Assembly: GCF_014203545.1 (NCBI RefSeq)
Contig: NZ_JACHJG010000001.1
Location: forward strand, 682,001 to 746,000
Origin: Streptomyces netropsis
GTDB lineage: Bacteria > Actinomycetota > Actinomycetes > Streptomycetales > Streptomycetaceae
Length of the DNA: 64,000 bases
Direction of reading: 5' to 3'
The position numbers and the translations under genes were made by a program. The stretch's first letter is position 1; the number at the start of each line of letters is the position of its first letter. The notes under the pieces were generated by a model. That model ran no database searches. It was not told the origin of the DNA and was given only the letters and a program-made list of their open reading frames with translations. Shown one piece after another: positions 19,205-27,868 of this stretch.

Positions 19205-20461
19205 TCACCGCAGGGCGCAGGGGATCTCGATCGTGACCATGGTGGGCCCGCCGGCCGGGCTGCTGACGGCCAGGACGCCGTCGAAGGCACCCAGCCGGCG
19301 CTCGATGCCGAGCAGGCCCGTACCGCCGGCGATGCTCGCGCCGCCGCGGCCGTTGTCGGTGACGGCGATGCGCAGTGCCCCCTCGGCGTGGTGCGCGTCG
19401 ATCCACACCCGTTCCGCGCCCGAGTGCTTGCTCGCGTTCGTGAGCACCTCGCTGACCGCGAAGTACGCGGCCGACTCCACCGGTTCCGCCGCGCGGCCCG
19501 GCAGCTCGACGTCGACCTCCACGGTCAGCGGCATGCGCAGCGCCAGGGCCCGTACCGCGTCGGCGAGACCGCGCTCGGCGAGGACCGGCGGGTGGATGCC
19601 GCGGACGAGGTCGCGCAGTTCGGTGAGGGCCTCGGCGGAGTCGGCGCGGGCGGCGGCCAACAGCCGCTTCGCCTGGGCCGGGTCCTTCTCGACCAGCGCC
19701 TCGATCGTGCCGAGGCTCATACCCATCGCCACGAGCCGGGCCTGCGCGCCGTCGTGCAGATCCCGCTCGATGCGGCGCAGCGCGGCGGCCGAGTCGTCCA
19801 CCGCGTCGTGCCGGGACTCGGTGAGGTGATCGACGCGCAGGGCGAGTTCCCGCTCGCGGCTGGGGCGCAGCAGCGGCTCGGCGAGGAGGAAGTGCGCGCG
19901 CAGCAGAGCCGGGCCCGTGAACAGGCCGACGGCCCCCAGCGCCAGCCCCGTCGCCGCCGCCAGGAAGGCGGTGCCCTGGCCGGTGACGGGAACGAAGAGG
20001 AACCAGAAGGTGCCCTCGGCCCGGACGAGCGGCTGCCACACCCCGCAGGCCAGCACCACACCCCACGGCGCGTACACGAGCATCGCGGCCGGAAGCAGCG
20101 CGAGAACCGCGCCGATCGTCATGTCCATCAGCAGCCACTGCACATCGCGCCAGGTCGCCTTGTCCTTCAGCAGCGCCGAGCACAGCTCGACCTGCCCGAC
20201 CACCCCGCCGCGCCGCGCGGCGGGCCGCCGGTACGGCGTGGGAATGCGCACCCCCGCCCACTCGGCGGCCTGGACGCGGCGCAGACCGGCGAACGCCCGT
20301 ACCGCGCCGAGCACGACCGGGGTGGTCAGGACGCCGATCCCCAGCAGGATGAAGCCGATCGACACCACCGTCAGCGTGAACAGCACGACCGACCCGACGA
20401 TGCCGAAGACCGCGAGCCACAGCCCCCGGGCACCGGCCAGCAGCGCATCGCGGACCCTCAT
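19205..20461 (-). CDS. NarL-type sensor histidine kinase
   Basis: A 418 aa membrane sensor kinase. The N-terminal 200 residues form a multi-pass putative sensor domain (helices around 8-50 and 100-180). The HisKA_3 dimerisation box RRIERDLHDGAQARLVAMG carries the phospho-acceptor His. The ATPase motifs are SEVLTNASKHSGAERVWI (N box) and VTDNGRGGASIAGGTGLLGI (G box). The ATG at 20461 follows GGGGAGA. It forms a two-component pair with the adjacent LuxR-type regulator. The signal is unknown. Confidence 0.93.
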   Translation of the reverse strand: MRVRDALLAGARGLWLAVFGIVGSVVLFTLTVVSIGFILLGIGVLTTPVVLGAVRAFAGLRRVQAAEWAGVRIPTPYRRPAARRGGVVGQVELCSALLKDKATWRDVQWLLMDMTIGAVLALLPAAMLVYAPWGVVLACGVWQPLVRAEGTFWFLFVPVTGQGTAFLAAATGLALGAVGLFTGPALLRAHFLLAEPLLRPSRERELALRVDHLTESRHDAVDDSAAALRRIERDLHDGAQARLVAMGMSLGTIEALVEKDPAQAKRLLAAARADSAEALTELRDLVRGIHPPVLAERGLADAVRALALRMPLTVEVDVELPGRAAEPVESAAYFAVSEVLTNASKHSGAERVWIDAHHAEGALRIAVTDNGRGGASIAGGTGLLGIERRLGAFDGVLAVSSPAGGPTMVTIEIPCALR

Positions 20462-20660
20462 CTGCCGTCTCCCCGCATCCGTCCCCGGGGCCCGGCCGTC
20501 GCGCCCCGCATCAGTCTGCGCTGCGCGGGCACCTCCGGTCACTGGTGCCACCCGCCGGGTCCGTGGTGTAGCCAGCACCACCCCCTGACCTCGTCCCGTG
20601 CCCCGGAACCCGGAGGTTTCGACGGGCGGTCCGGCGACCCGGCGAGCAGCCGACGGGGCG

Positions 20661-21257
20661 TCAGTATCCGAGCGGAGGCGCGTACTTGTAGCCCACGCGG
20701 CGGACGGTCACGATCGACGCGCGGTGCTCCGCCCCCATCTTGCGGCGGAGCCGGGCGACGTGGACGTCGACCGTACGGCCGTCGCCCACGTGACCGTAGC
20801 CCCAGACGTTGGTCACCAGCTGGTCGCGGGTGTGCACCCGGTGCGGGTGCGCGACGAGGTGGGCCAGCAGCTCGAACTCGAGGTAGGTGAGGTCCAGCAG
20901 CCGGTCCGCGACCCGGGCCGTCCGCTGCTCGGGGTCGATGCGCACCAGCGCGTCCCCGTGCGTGGCGGCCGCGGGGGCCTCGGGCGCCGGCTGCTCGGCC
21001 GGTACGAGCACCAGGTAGCCGACCATCGGCGGCTGGCCCGGCAGGCTCGGCACCGTGTGCGGCGGGGCGGGCAGCCAGGTCGCCCCGGAGTGCAGCAGCT
21101 CGGCGACCGGCGGCACCTCGTCCGGGGCGACGGCCCGCAGTCGATGGCGGTGCGCGGCACCGACGGCGGTGGGGACGCCGGTGGGATCGACGGCCGAGGA
21201 GCCGACGGTCGCCGAGGTGATGGAGGGGGACGCGGTCAGGGTACGGAGGTTCGTCAT
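20661..21257 (-). CDS. Orphan OmpR-type winged-helix regulator
   Basis: A 198 aa DNA-binding protein. Residues 1-95 are low-complexity or unknown and contain no receiver domain. Residues about 100-195 are an OmpR/PhoB winged helix (LTYLEFELLAHLVAHPHRVH, RTVDVHVARLRRKMG, VRRVGYKYAPP). Lacking a phosphorylatable domain, it cannot be controlled by a histidine kinase in the usual way. A short reading frame that may be a leader peptide lies upstream on the same strand. Family is sure, role unknown. Confidence 0.88.
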   Translation of the reverse strand: MTNLRTLTASPSITSATVGSSAVDPTGVPTAVGAAHRHRLRAVAPDEVPPVAELLHSGATWLPAPPHTVPSLPGQPPMVGYLVLVPAEQPAPEAPAAATHGDALVRIDPEQRTARVADRLLDLTYLEFELLAHLVAHPHRVHTRDQLVTNVWGYGHVGDGRTVDVHVARLRRKMGAEHRASIVTVRRVGYKYAPPLGY

Positions 21258-21357
21258 GGAGCTCAGCTCTTTCGCGCGAGAGACCGTCGAGGGGTCGTGC
21301 TGGTGCGCGGGGCCGTTGGCCGGAACTGATGACCGGCGGCTGACTTCGACGTGAGGG

Positions 21358-21486
21358 TCAGCGGGAGGAGTGGGCCTGCGCGAACGTCGCGCGGCAACAC
21401 ACTCGGTCGAAGTCGTGGTGCTGACGGGAAGGCCAGAAGGGCTCGAGGTCGCTGCGACCCGTCGCGGTGTTCTGATAGCTGGCCAT
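21358..21486 (-). CDS. Small ORF, possible leader peptide upstream of the winged-helix gene
   Basis: A 42-codon frame begins MASYQNTATGRSDLEPFW and ends with a Cys-Cys and Arg/His-containing stretch (DFDRVCCRATFAQAHSSR). The ATG at 21486 has AGGGGGC upstream. It lies 100 bp before the winged-helix gene on the same strand and 116 bp after the preceding gene. Short peptides with adjacent Cys/Arg near their end are recurrent putative leader peptides in Streptomyces. No homology search was possible, so coding status is tentative. The rest of the 21258-21601 gap holds a terminator-like hairpin. Confidence 0.4.
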   Translation of the reverse strand: MASYQNTATGRSDLEPFWPSRQHHDFDRVCCRATFAQAHSSR

Positions 21487-21558
21487 GCCCCCTATTGAAA
21501 CATGACCTGCGACGGGGCAGCAGAGCCCTCCGGCACTTGATACGGAACCTTGGTGTTC

Positions 21559-21583
21559 GCCGGACGGCCGTCGGCCGTCCGGC
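21559..21583 (-). terminator. Hairpin terminator downstream of the 334 aa hypothetical gene
   Basis: GCCGGACGGCC and GGCCGTCCGGC pair perfectly over 11 bp with a GTC loop. The hairpin lies 18 bases past the stop at 21602. No U-run follows, as is common in Streptomyces. Confidence 0.65.
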
Positions 21584-21601
21584 AAAAGCGGAACGTACCG
21601 C

Positions 21602-22606
21602 TCAGTAGGTCGGCAGCCGCTTGCGCCAGTCCAGCGGGTCGACCTCTATCGCCTGGCCCGGGTCGCCGTCCCAGACCACGCCCAGCCCCGCCTCGACGAG
21701 CGCGGCCGCGACCTCGCGGCCGATCGAGGCGGTGTCGCCCTTGCCGCCGGAGCCGTCGCCCTCGCCCGTACCGTGGTGGACGCCGTACCGCAGGCACAAG
21801 GCACCGCCCTCGACGGCCCGTTCGGTGTCCTGGTAGTGGAAGAAGACGAACCCGCGGTCACCCTCGGCCGCCTCGGCACCGATCTCCGCCAGGCCGCAGT
21901 TCCCGCAGCAGGTGAAGTTCATCCGGGCGGTGATGCCCCGCTCCGCCAGCGCGTCGAAGGCGGTCCCGACCCGGTCGGGGTCCGTCACCTCGGGCCACGT
22001 CGCCTGCTCGGCCAGCCGCTCGCGCCACAGCGGACCCACGATCCCGCGCGCGGCCGCCACGGACACCGGGGTGCCACCGTCCTCGTAGAAGTAGTCGGAC
22101 ACCGCCTCCGCGATCTCGCCCGGCAGCTCGAACCCGCCCCGGACCAGCACCCCGGCGTGCTCCTCGGCCTCTTCCCGCAGCTCGGGGTCGAGGGCGTCCG
22201 CCGCCCGGGCGTCGGCCTCGTCGTCGAACCCTTCCGTGGCGTCGATGTCCGGAGCGTCCTCCCCGTCCTCCACCTCGGAGGAGAAGTCCACCTGCTTCCA
22301 GTCGTGCCCGTCGGCCCAACCGTCCGTCTCCAGGGCCCAGCCCACGAACACCGCCACGACGGCCTCCGCGTCGGCCAGCCGCGCCGCGAAGTGCCGCTCC
22401 TGCGAGCCGTCGCGGTACTCCACCTCGTAGGCGCCACCGCGCTCGTGCCAGGTCTGGATGTAGTAATCGGCGTCGCCGGACGTCCGCTCGACCACCGCGA
22501 ACCGGTCGTCCTTCCCGCCCAGTCGGCCGATCACGGTGGCCAGTTCCTCGGCGGTGATCCCCGAAAGGACTTCGCCGGGCTCGGTGTTCACGGTGATGGG
22601 CAGCAT
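21602..22606 (-). CDS. Hypothetical protein (DUF6891-like)
   Basis: A 334 aa acidic, soluble protein without signal or membrane segments. It starts MLPITVNTEPGEVLSGITAE at an ATG (22606) preceded by GAGGGGG. The N-terminal 120 residues look like an immunity/SUKH-type acidic domain (YIQTWHERGGAYEVEYRDGS). The C-terminal half contains RMNFTCCGNCGLAEIGAEAA, a Cys-rich motif typical of a widespread actinobacterial DUF (DUF6891, assigned from memory). Function is unknown. Confidence 0.8.
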   Translation of the reverse strand: MLPITVNTEPGEVLSGITAEELATVIGRLGGKDDRFAVVERTSGDADYYIQTWHERGGAYEVEYRDGSQERHFAARLADAEAVVAVFVGWALETDGWADGHDWKQVDFSSEVEDGEDAPDIDATEGFDDEADARAADALDPELREEAEEHAGVLVRGGFELPGEIAEAVSDYFYEDGGTPVSVAAARGIVGPLWRERLAEQATWPEVTDPDRVGTAFDALAERGITARMNFTCCGNCGLAEIGAEAAEGDRGFVFFHYQDTERAVEGGALCLRYGVHHGTGEGDGSGGKGDTASIGREVAAALVEAGLGVVWDGDPGQAIEVDPLDWRKRLPTY

Positions 22607-22745
22607 GGGTCCCCCTCGCTTTGAGGGCCGCTCATGATCAGCAACCCACGTAGGAGCATCCTGACATCCCCCACTGACAGTTCCGGCCACGAGGCCCCGG
22701 CCCGTTCGCACGGGCCGGGGCGGCGGGCGGAGCGGGGGCGGAGGG

Positions 22746-23729
22746 TCAGCTGGCGCCGCCGACGACCGGGTAGTGGTCGCTGAGGTTCGTGTACGTGTAC
22801 TCCTTGCCCCAGCTGGAGACGGTCCACGGCGCGGACGACTCCTTGACCACGTCGTTCCGCCACGTCGCGGGGCGCGCGTGGCCGTTGCGGTGGAGGACGT
22901 AGTCGAGGTCCTCGCGCCCGTCCGTCGGGTAGCGGTAGGCGGCGATCGAGTTCTCCTTCGTGTCGAAGGAGTACGGGTGGCCCGTGCGCGTGGTCGCGGG
23001 CGCGAAGTCGCCGTCGGCGAGCATCGACCGGTACTCGGCGCTGTGCGAGTCCACGTTCAAGTCGCCCGCGACCATGACCTGTTCGCCGGCGGGAATGTTC
23101 TTCGCGTCCAGGAACGCGTCGATCTGCCGGAACTGCTTCGCGCGGTCGGCGGCCGCCTCGCCCGCCCCGCAGCCGCCGTCCGTCGACTGCGCGTGCGTGC
23201 CGACCAGGTGGACCTTCGTGCCGTTCACGTTCAGAACCACGTACGCGAAGCCCTTGTTGGACCACCAGTCCGCGCCGCAGGCGTCGCTGAAGACGACCTG
23301 CTCCTTGCGGACGATCGGCCACTTGCTGAGCACGGTGACCCCGCCGTCCTCCGGCGTGGTGGTGGAGTAGTTGCCGCCGGTGGCGTCCCAGCCGCTCTTG
23401 CTCCGCCCGACGACCGGGGTCTGGTACGGGTACTGGCCGGCCGCGTCGGCCTTGAGCGCGTCCGAGGCGCCGTTGTCGAAGGCCTCCTGGAGCACCACGA
23501 CGTCGTTGCCCTTGAAGAAGCCGGCGGCGGGTATCGCCTTGGCCCGGTGGTCCTGGCCCCAGTTCGGGTAGAGGCTCTTGTCGAACAGGAAGGTGTTGTA
23601 GGTGAGCACCTTCAGCTCCGGCACCGCGGCGGCCGCCGGAGCGGCCGCCTGGGCCGTCTGCGGCAAGGCCACGACGAGCGCGGCCGAGGCGAGCGCGGCG
23701 GCGAGTGCGGAGGACTTCGTGAACGGCAC
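22746..23729 (-). CDS. Secreted sphingomyelinase / endonuclease-exonuclease-phosphatase family
   Basis: A 327 aa secreted phosphodiesterase of the DNase I-like superfamily, most like bacterial neutral sphingomyelinases that release phosphocholine. A Sec signal ends near residue 30 (QTAQAAA). Core motifs are LKVLTYNTFLF, VVLQEAFDN, HLVGTHAQST, GDLNVDSHSAE, LDYVLHR and the final NLSDHYPVV with the catalytic His. The GTG at 23729 follows GGGAGA. Some nonspecific phosphodiesterases share these motifs, so exact substrate is inferred. The gene stands alone. Confidence 0.87.
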   Translation of the reverse strand: MPFTKSSALAAALASAALVVALPQTAQAAAPAAAAVPELKVLTYNTFLFDKSLYPNWGQDHRAKAIPAAGFFKGNDVVVLQEAFDNGASDALKADAAGQYPYQTPVVGRSKSGWDATGGNYSTTTPEDGGVTVLSKWPIVRKEQVVFSDACGADWWSNKGFAYVVLNVNGTKVHLVGTHAQSTDGGCGAGEAAADRAKQFRQIDAFLDAKNIPAGEQVMVAGDLNVDSHSAEYRSMLADGDFAPATTRTGHPYSFDTKENSIAAYRYPTDGREDLDYVLHRNGHARPATWRNDVVKESSAPWTVSSWGKEYTYTNLSDHYPVVGGAS

Positions 23730-23960
23730 TGCGTCTCCCTGTGGGGTGGGGGCCCTGGGTGGGGTGAGATGCGGAGGGGCGGGATGTTCGAGCCGTCGAC
23801 ATCCCATCAGCCGCACTTACTTCCAGGTAACCCCCAGGTGATCAATTCACCTATGGAAGCCGTCGAATTCCCTTCGGCGTCACATCGCTCACCATTTCCC
23901 CACACCCGCCCCGCTGTTACGCCGTGCCGCTATGCCTGGTGCCGCTATGCCTTGGGGCCG

Positions 23961-24749
23961 CTATGCCTTGGGAAAGCTGAACCCGTATCCCTCCTGCGTG
24001 AACCAGGGCAGCAACTGCTCCAGGGCCGCCATGGACTGCGAACGGTCCCCGCCCCCGTCGTGGAGCAGCACGGTGGGCCCGCTGGGCAGCTGCTCCTTCA
24101 CGGACCGGACGATGTTCTCGGTGCCGGGCCGTTTGTAGTCGCTGGGGTCGACGTTCCAGCCCAGACTCCGCATGCCGTACGCCGCGGCTATCTGTCGGCT
24201 CGCGGGTGTGAACGCGCCGCCGGGGGCACGGTAGTACCAGACCCTCTCGTTCCCGGAGGCCTCGTCGATCATCCGCTTCGCGTCGAGGATCTCCTTCGAC
24301 TGGTACTCGACGGACTTCTTGTCCATGGCGACGTCGTGGCTGACGGAGTGGTCGCAGAGCCGGTGCCCCGCCGCGACGATCTTCTTGATCAGGTCCGGGT
24401 GTGCCTTGGCGTTCGGACCGGTGACGCAGAACGTGGCCTTCACGTCGTGCTTCGCGAGCAGCTCCAGCGCCTTCGGCGTCCACCTCGGGTCGGGCCCGTC
24501 GTCGATGGTGATGTTGACGACCTTGCCGCTGTCCTCGGCCTCCCGGACGAGGTCCATGTTCACCTTCGGCGCGGGAAGCGACGGGTCGGGCGTGGAGGTC
24601 TGGCCGGGCTCGGGGGTCCGCAGCGGTGCGGGACCGGAAGGACGACGGCTCTCGGCGGCACCCGCCGCGGTATGGACGGAGAGGGCGACCACGCTCGTCA
24701 GCGCGGCCGTGACCACCGACACGGACGCGATCATGCCGGCACGCTTCAT
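23961..24749 (-). CDS. Secreted polysaccharide deacetylase (NodB domain)
   Basis: A 262 aa exported deacetylase of carbohydrate esterase family 4. The signal or anchor peptide is MKRAGMIASVSVVTAALTS, followed by a Pro/Ser-rich linker to about residue 65. NodB motifs are NITIDDGPD (catalytic Asp pair), CDHSVSHDV (metal-binding His pair) and RAPGGAF. Substrates in this family are chitin oligomers, peptidoglycan or xylan; the specific one is not evident. The ATG at 24749 follows a GGGGGG stretch. It diverges from the GNAT gene on the right. Confidence 0.9.
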   Translation of the reverse strand: MKRAGMIASVSVVTAALTSVVALSVHTAAGAAESRRPSGPAPLRTPEPGQTSTPDPSLPAPKVNMDLVREAEDSGKVVNITIDDGPDPRWTPKALELLAKHDVKATFCVTGPNAKAHPDLIKKIVAAGHRLCDHSVSHDVAMDKKSVEYQSKEILDAKRMIDEASGNERVWYYRAPGGAFTPASRQIAAAYGMRSLGWNVDPSDYKRPGTENIVRSVKEQLPSGPTVLLHDGGGDRSQSMAALEQLLPWFTQEGYGFSFPKA

Positions 24750-24946
24750 TCGTACCCCCCGGATTTTGTTGTTTTCCTTTTCCGTCATGTGGCTGCCCAA
24801 TCCGTGCATCTCGTACGCCTCTTGCCCCATCGAGACAAACACGGGAAAGGAGCGGAAATGGGGGTAGTCATCATTCCGTCACGGAACGGGTACCGGGGCA
24901 TCATCAATCGGGCAACGGCCCGTTTCGGAAGGGCTACGGTGTCCTG

Positions 24947-25468
24947 ATGGTGCGCGTGCGAGAGATGACCGAAGCGGATATAGAAGCCGTCTCCGGGATC
25001 CGGGTGACGGGATGGCAGACGGCGTACGCGGGCGTGGTCCCGCAGCCTTACCTGGACGCGATGACGGTCGAGGACGACGCCCGGCGGCGCAGGACGTGGT
25101 TCACGCCCTCGCGCGGGCAGGCACTGGACCTGGTGGCCGTCGACGACCGTGCGGTAGCCGTGGGTTGGGCCAGCCTGGGGCCGTACCGGGAGGAGGCGGG
25201 GGCGGCGGGGGAGTCGTACGGGGAGTTGTACGCCCTCTACGTCCGCCCGGACCGGATCGGCACGGGAGTGGGCCGGCTCCTGCTCCAGGAGGTGCACCGG
25301 CACGCGGCGGCCCTCCGGTTCGACAGCCTGCTGCTGTGGGTGCTCACGGACAACCCCCGCGCCCGCCGCTTCTACGAAACGGCGGGCTACACGGCCGACG
25401 GGGCGGTGCAGAGCGATCTGTACGACGAGGTGGAACTCACCGAGGTGCGCTACAGAAGGGCCCTGTGA
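24947..25468 (+). CDS. GNAT N-acetyltransferase
   Basis: A 173 aa acetyltransferase. The acetyl-CoA binding segment is YVRPDRIGTGVGRLLLQEV, and the C-terminal strand pair is VLTDNPRARRFYETAGY. The N-terminus (VREMTEADIEAVSGIRVTGW) is typical of the family that includes phosphinothricin- and RimI-like enzymes. The substrate is unknown. It converges with the ArsC-like gene, ending 13 bp before it. Confidence 0.9.
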   Translation: MVRVREMTEADIEAVSGIRVTGWQTAYAGVVPQPYLDAMTVEDDARRRRTWFTPSRGQALDLVAVDDRAVAVGWASLGPYREEAGAAGESYGELYALYVRPDRIGTGVGRLLLQEVHRHAAALRFDSLLLWVLTDNPRARRFYETAGYTADGAVQSDLYDEVELTEVRYRRAL

Positions 25469-25480
25469 CCCCTCAAGGCC

Positions 25481-25849
25481 TCAACGGGACGTCCGGTTCA
25501 ACGCGTCCCGTACGGCCTCCTCGGTGCGCGCCACCACGGCCGAGCCGTCGTCCGCGGTGATGATCGGCCGCTGGATCAGCTTCGGGTGCCGGGCGAGCGC
25601 CGAGATCCACCGCGCCCGCTCGTCCGCCTCGCGCGGCCAGTCCCCCAGACCGAGCTCCTTCGCCTCGGCCTCCTGCGTCCGCGTGATGTCCCAGGGCTCG
25701 AGCCCGAGCCGGTCGAGGACTGCGCCGATCTCGTCCTCGTCGGGCACGTCGTCGAGGTAGCGGCGGACGGTGTAGCCGGCCCCCTCGGCGTCGAGCAGCT
25801 TGATCGCGCTGCGGCACTTCGAACAGGCGGGATTGATCCAGATCTCCAT
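25481..25849 (-). CDS. ArsC/Spx-family reductase-like protein
   Basis: A 122 aa thioredoxin-fold protein beginning MEIWINPACSKCRSA, with a CxxC at Cys9 and Cys12. The middle (TRTQEAEAKELGL) and end (HPKLIQRPIITAD) match the ArsC/YffB family, with the conserved Arg-Pro. It probably acts as a glutaredoxin-linked or mycothiol-linked reductase. No arsenite exporter is adjacent, so arsenate resistance is not implied. The start is at ATG 25849. Confidence 0.88.
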   Translation of the reverse strand: MEIWINPACSKCRSAIKLLDAEGAGYTVRRYLDDVPDEDEIGAVLDRLGLEPWDITRTQEAEAKELGLGDWPREADERARWISALARHPKLIQRPIITADDGSAVVARTEEAVRDALNRTSR

Positions 25850-25969
25850 GTCGGCCACCGTACCGCGAGGACCGTGAAATGCCGTCTGAGCTGGGGCGAT
25901 TGTCAGTGCCCGGCAGTAAAATGGGGGGTGTTGAGAGAGGGCGCACACGCCCCTGTCGGGAGGAAGCCG

Positions 25970-26248
25970 ATGCCCATAGCCACACCTCTTCCGAACCTGC
26001 CCAGTGTCCCCACCCTGCCCAAGAAGCGCCTGCCCGCCGGGCACCCGCGCGCCTGGTACGAGTCGCACAACCGCCGGCTGAAGGCGATGCGCCTCGCCAT
26101 CGCGCTGCTCCACTCCGGCGTGTACCGCCCCGAGCAGGCGGACAACCGCAGGATCCGCAGGGTCGCCACCAAGATCGGAGTGCACTCGCCCTCCAACACG
26201 ACCTGCCGCATGGTGCGCTCGCTCATTCCGCGCGAGGAAGGCCGCTGA
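25970..26248 (+). CDS. Small conserved basic protein of unknown function
   Basis: A 92 aa basic protein with a proline-rich start (MPIATPLPNLPSVPTLPKKR) and an Arg-rich helical core (NRRLKAMRLAIALLHSGVY, NRRIRRVATKIGVHSPSNTT). The ATG at 25970 follows GGGAGGAAG. The frame is open further upstream but without a plausible start. A nucleic-acid-binding role is possible from its charge. I do not recognise the family. Confidence 0.75.
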   Translation: MPIATPLPNLPSVPTLPKKRLPAGHPRAWYESHNRRLKAMRLAIALLHSGVYRPEQADNRRIRRVATKIGVHSPSNTTCRMVRSLIPREEGR

Positions 26249-26271
26249 TCGCAGGGGTTCGCTGTTCGTCG

Positions 26272-26306
26272 CTCGGCCCTTGCCTGCCGGAGGGGCAAGG
26301 GCCGAG
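26272..26306. terminator. Bidirectional hairpin terminator
   Basis: CTCGGCCCTTGCC pairs with GGCAAGGGCCGAG over 13 bp, with a 9-base loop. It lies between two convergent genes, 23 bp after the small basic protein and 11 bp after the PASTA lipoprotein, and can serve both. Confidence 0.8.
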
Positions 26307-26317
26307 CCGGGTGTCGA

Positions 26318-26938
26318 TCAGGGACAACCCTCGCTGAACTTCACCGCTTCGAGCCGTACGGGCCGCCCGTCCAGCTTCGCGCCCGCTGCGGGGTCCTGGG
26401 CGCAGACCTGCCAGTTGGACTCGACCAGGACCATACGGCCGCTGCCGGAGGCGTCCTTCACCGTGAGGCTCGTCGACCTGTCGAGGGCTTCCCGCGCGAC
26501 CTTCACGGACTTCCCCGTGAACGCGGGCATTGTGCCGCCGGCCTTGGTGGGTCCGCGCTCACCCGAGTCGCCCTTCGCCGGGCAGTCCTCGGTGAGCTTC
26601 ACCGCGCCGAAGTCCACCCTGGTGTTCGTCGGCCGGGTGCCGGGCGTGGGGGTCTGCGAGCAGACCTTCCAGTTCCGGTCGAAGGCCTGCGTACGGCCAC
26701 GGCCGAGCGCGTCGTGCGAGGCGAGGCGACGGAAGCCCGCGGCCTGCGCCTGGTCCTGCGCGGACTGGAGCCCCTTGCCCACGAGGTCCGGGAGGACAGC
26801 AGTGTCGCTGCCGCTGCCGTCTTTGCCACGGCCGTCTTTGACCTGCGTGGGCTTGGCGCCGGTGTCGGCGCCCTCGCAGGCGGTCAGCGTGAGCAGGGCT
26901 GCCGTGGCGAGGAGGGTGAGGACTGAGCGAGTACGCAT
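26318..26938 (-). CDS. PASTA-domain lipoprotein
   Basis: A 206 aa exported lipoprotein. The signal MRTRSVLTLLATAALLTLTA is followed by the lipobox Cys at residue 21. Two PASTA-like units follow: about 48-115 (VLPDLVGKGLQSAQDQAQ ... DRNWKVCSQTPTPGTRP) and about 135-205 (MPAFTGKSVKVAREALD ... NWQVCAQDPAAGAKL). PASTA domains bind peptidoglycan stems or muropeptides, so it may act at the cell wall. Each repeat has a Cys before QTP/QDP and one near its end, suggesting disulfides. Confidence 0.85.
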   Translation of the reverse strand: MRTRSVLTLLATAALLTLTACEGADTGAKPTQVKDGRGKDGSGSDTAVLPDLVGKGLQSAQDQAQAAGFRRLASHDALGRGRTQAFDRNWKVCSQTPTPGTRPTNTRVDFGAVKLTEDCPAKGDSGERGPTKAGGTMPAFTGKSVKVAREALDRSTSLTVKDASGSGRMVLVESNWQVCAQDPAAGAKLDGRPVRLEAVKFSEGCP

Positions 26939-27109
26939 GATGCCTCATCATGCGCGACCGGGGGACGGTACGGGGGGAAATGGCGAAGGTGTCCCCGGGG
27001 CCCACGATCCGGGGTGAATAACCCTTCACTACCCTCGGGCGGCCGTGCCGCGGGAGTAGCGTGCGGGTCCCGATTCGCAGGGGACCGTGCCGCAGGGGGA
27101 GAACCAACC

Positions 27110-27868
27110 GTGCAACAGCCCTACCCGCATCCGTACGCCGTGCCACCGCCCCGGCCCAGGCCGAAGTGGCAGCACCCCGTGCTGATGGTCGGCCTCCTCA
27201 TCTTCCTGCCGCCGGTCGGGGTCTTATGGGTGTGGCTCAGCCGTTGGCCACGACGCAAGAAGATCATCGCGACGGTCCTGTCGCTCCTGTGGTTCGCGCT
27301 GGTGCTCGCGTCCGACCCACCGGCCGAAGGCAAGAAGGCGGACGCGGCCCCGAAGCGGGTGACGGCGGTGACGAAGCCGAGCGCGAGCCCGACACGGTCG
27401 TCCAGGCCCGAGCCTTCGCCTTCTCCCTCCCTTTCCGCCTCCCCTTCTCCGTCCTCCAAGCCGACGCCGACCGGGAGCCCGAAGCCGAAGCCGCTGGTTC
27501 TGCCCGAGGACAGGCGCTGGACTTCGTGCGAAGCGGCGTGGAAGGGCGGCGTGCCGCGCGACTCGGGCCTGACGCGTGACGAGCACCGGGGCTACAGGTC
27601 GGCACTCGACGCGGACGGCGACGGCCATGCCTGCGGCAGCGACTACCCGGAGGAACCGGAGGCGGAGCCCACGGCAGCCGACGACGGCGGAGGCTCGTCC
27701 GGGGGTTCATCCGGAGGTTCGTCGGGCGGCTCGTCCGGTGGCGGCGGCGCCTACTACGGCAGCTGCGCGGCAGCCCGCGCCGCAGGCGCGGCCCCGATCC
27801 ACCGAGGCCAGCCGGGCTACCGCCCCGGCCTGGACCGCGACGGTGACGGCGTCGCCTGCGACAGATGA
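27110..27868 (+). CDS. Membrane protein with two Excalibur calcium-binding domains
   Basis: A 252 aa protein. A proline-rich N-terminus precedes two membrane segments (HPVLMVGLLIFLPPVGVLWV and IIATVLSLLWFALVLA). A long Ser/Pro linker follows. An Excalibur domain (SCEAAWKGG ... LDADGDGHAC) lies near residues 145-180. A Ser/Gly-repeat spacer follows, and a second Excalibur domain (SCAAARAAG ... LDRDGDGVAC) lies at the C-terminus. The DxDxDGxxC loops should bind calcium. The GTG at 27110 follows GGGGGAG. The repeated GGSSGGSSGG linker is encoded by short DNA repeats around 27690-27745. Its stop overlaps the extended end of the truncated adenylating-enzyme frame on the other strand, marking the edge of the island. 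Confidence 0.82.
   Translation: MQQPYPHPYAVPPPRPRPKWQHPVLMVGLLIFLPPVGVLWVWLSRWPRRKKIIATVLSLLWFALVLASDPPAEGKKADAAPKRVTAVTKPSASPTRSSRPEPSPSPSLSASPSPSSKPTPTGSPKPKPLVLPEDRRWTSCEAAWKGGVPRDSGLTRDEHRGYRSALDADGDGHACGSDYPEEPEAEPTAADDGGGSSGGSSGGSSGGSSGGGGAYYGSCAAARAAGAAPIHRGQPGYRPGLDRDGDGVACDR

Noticed and set aside
25481..25849. Arsenate resistance operon
   Set aside because: Only an ArsC-fold gene is present; no arsenite pump or ArsR regulator adjoins it.
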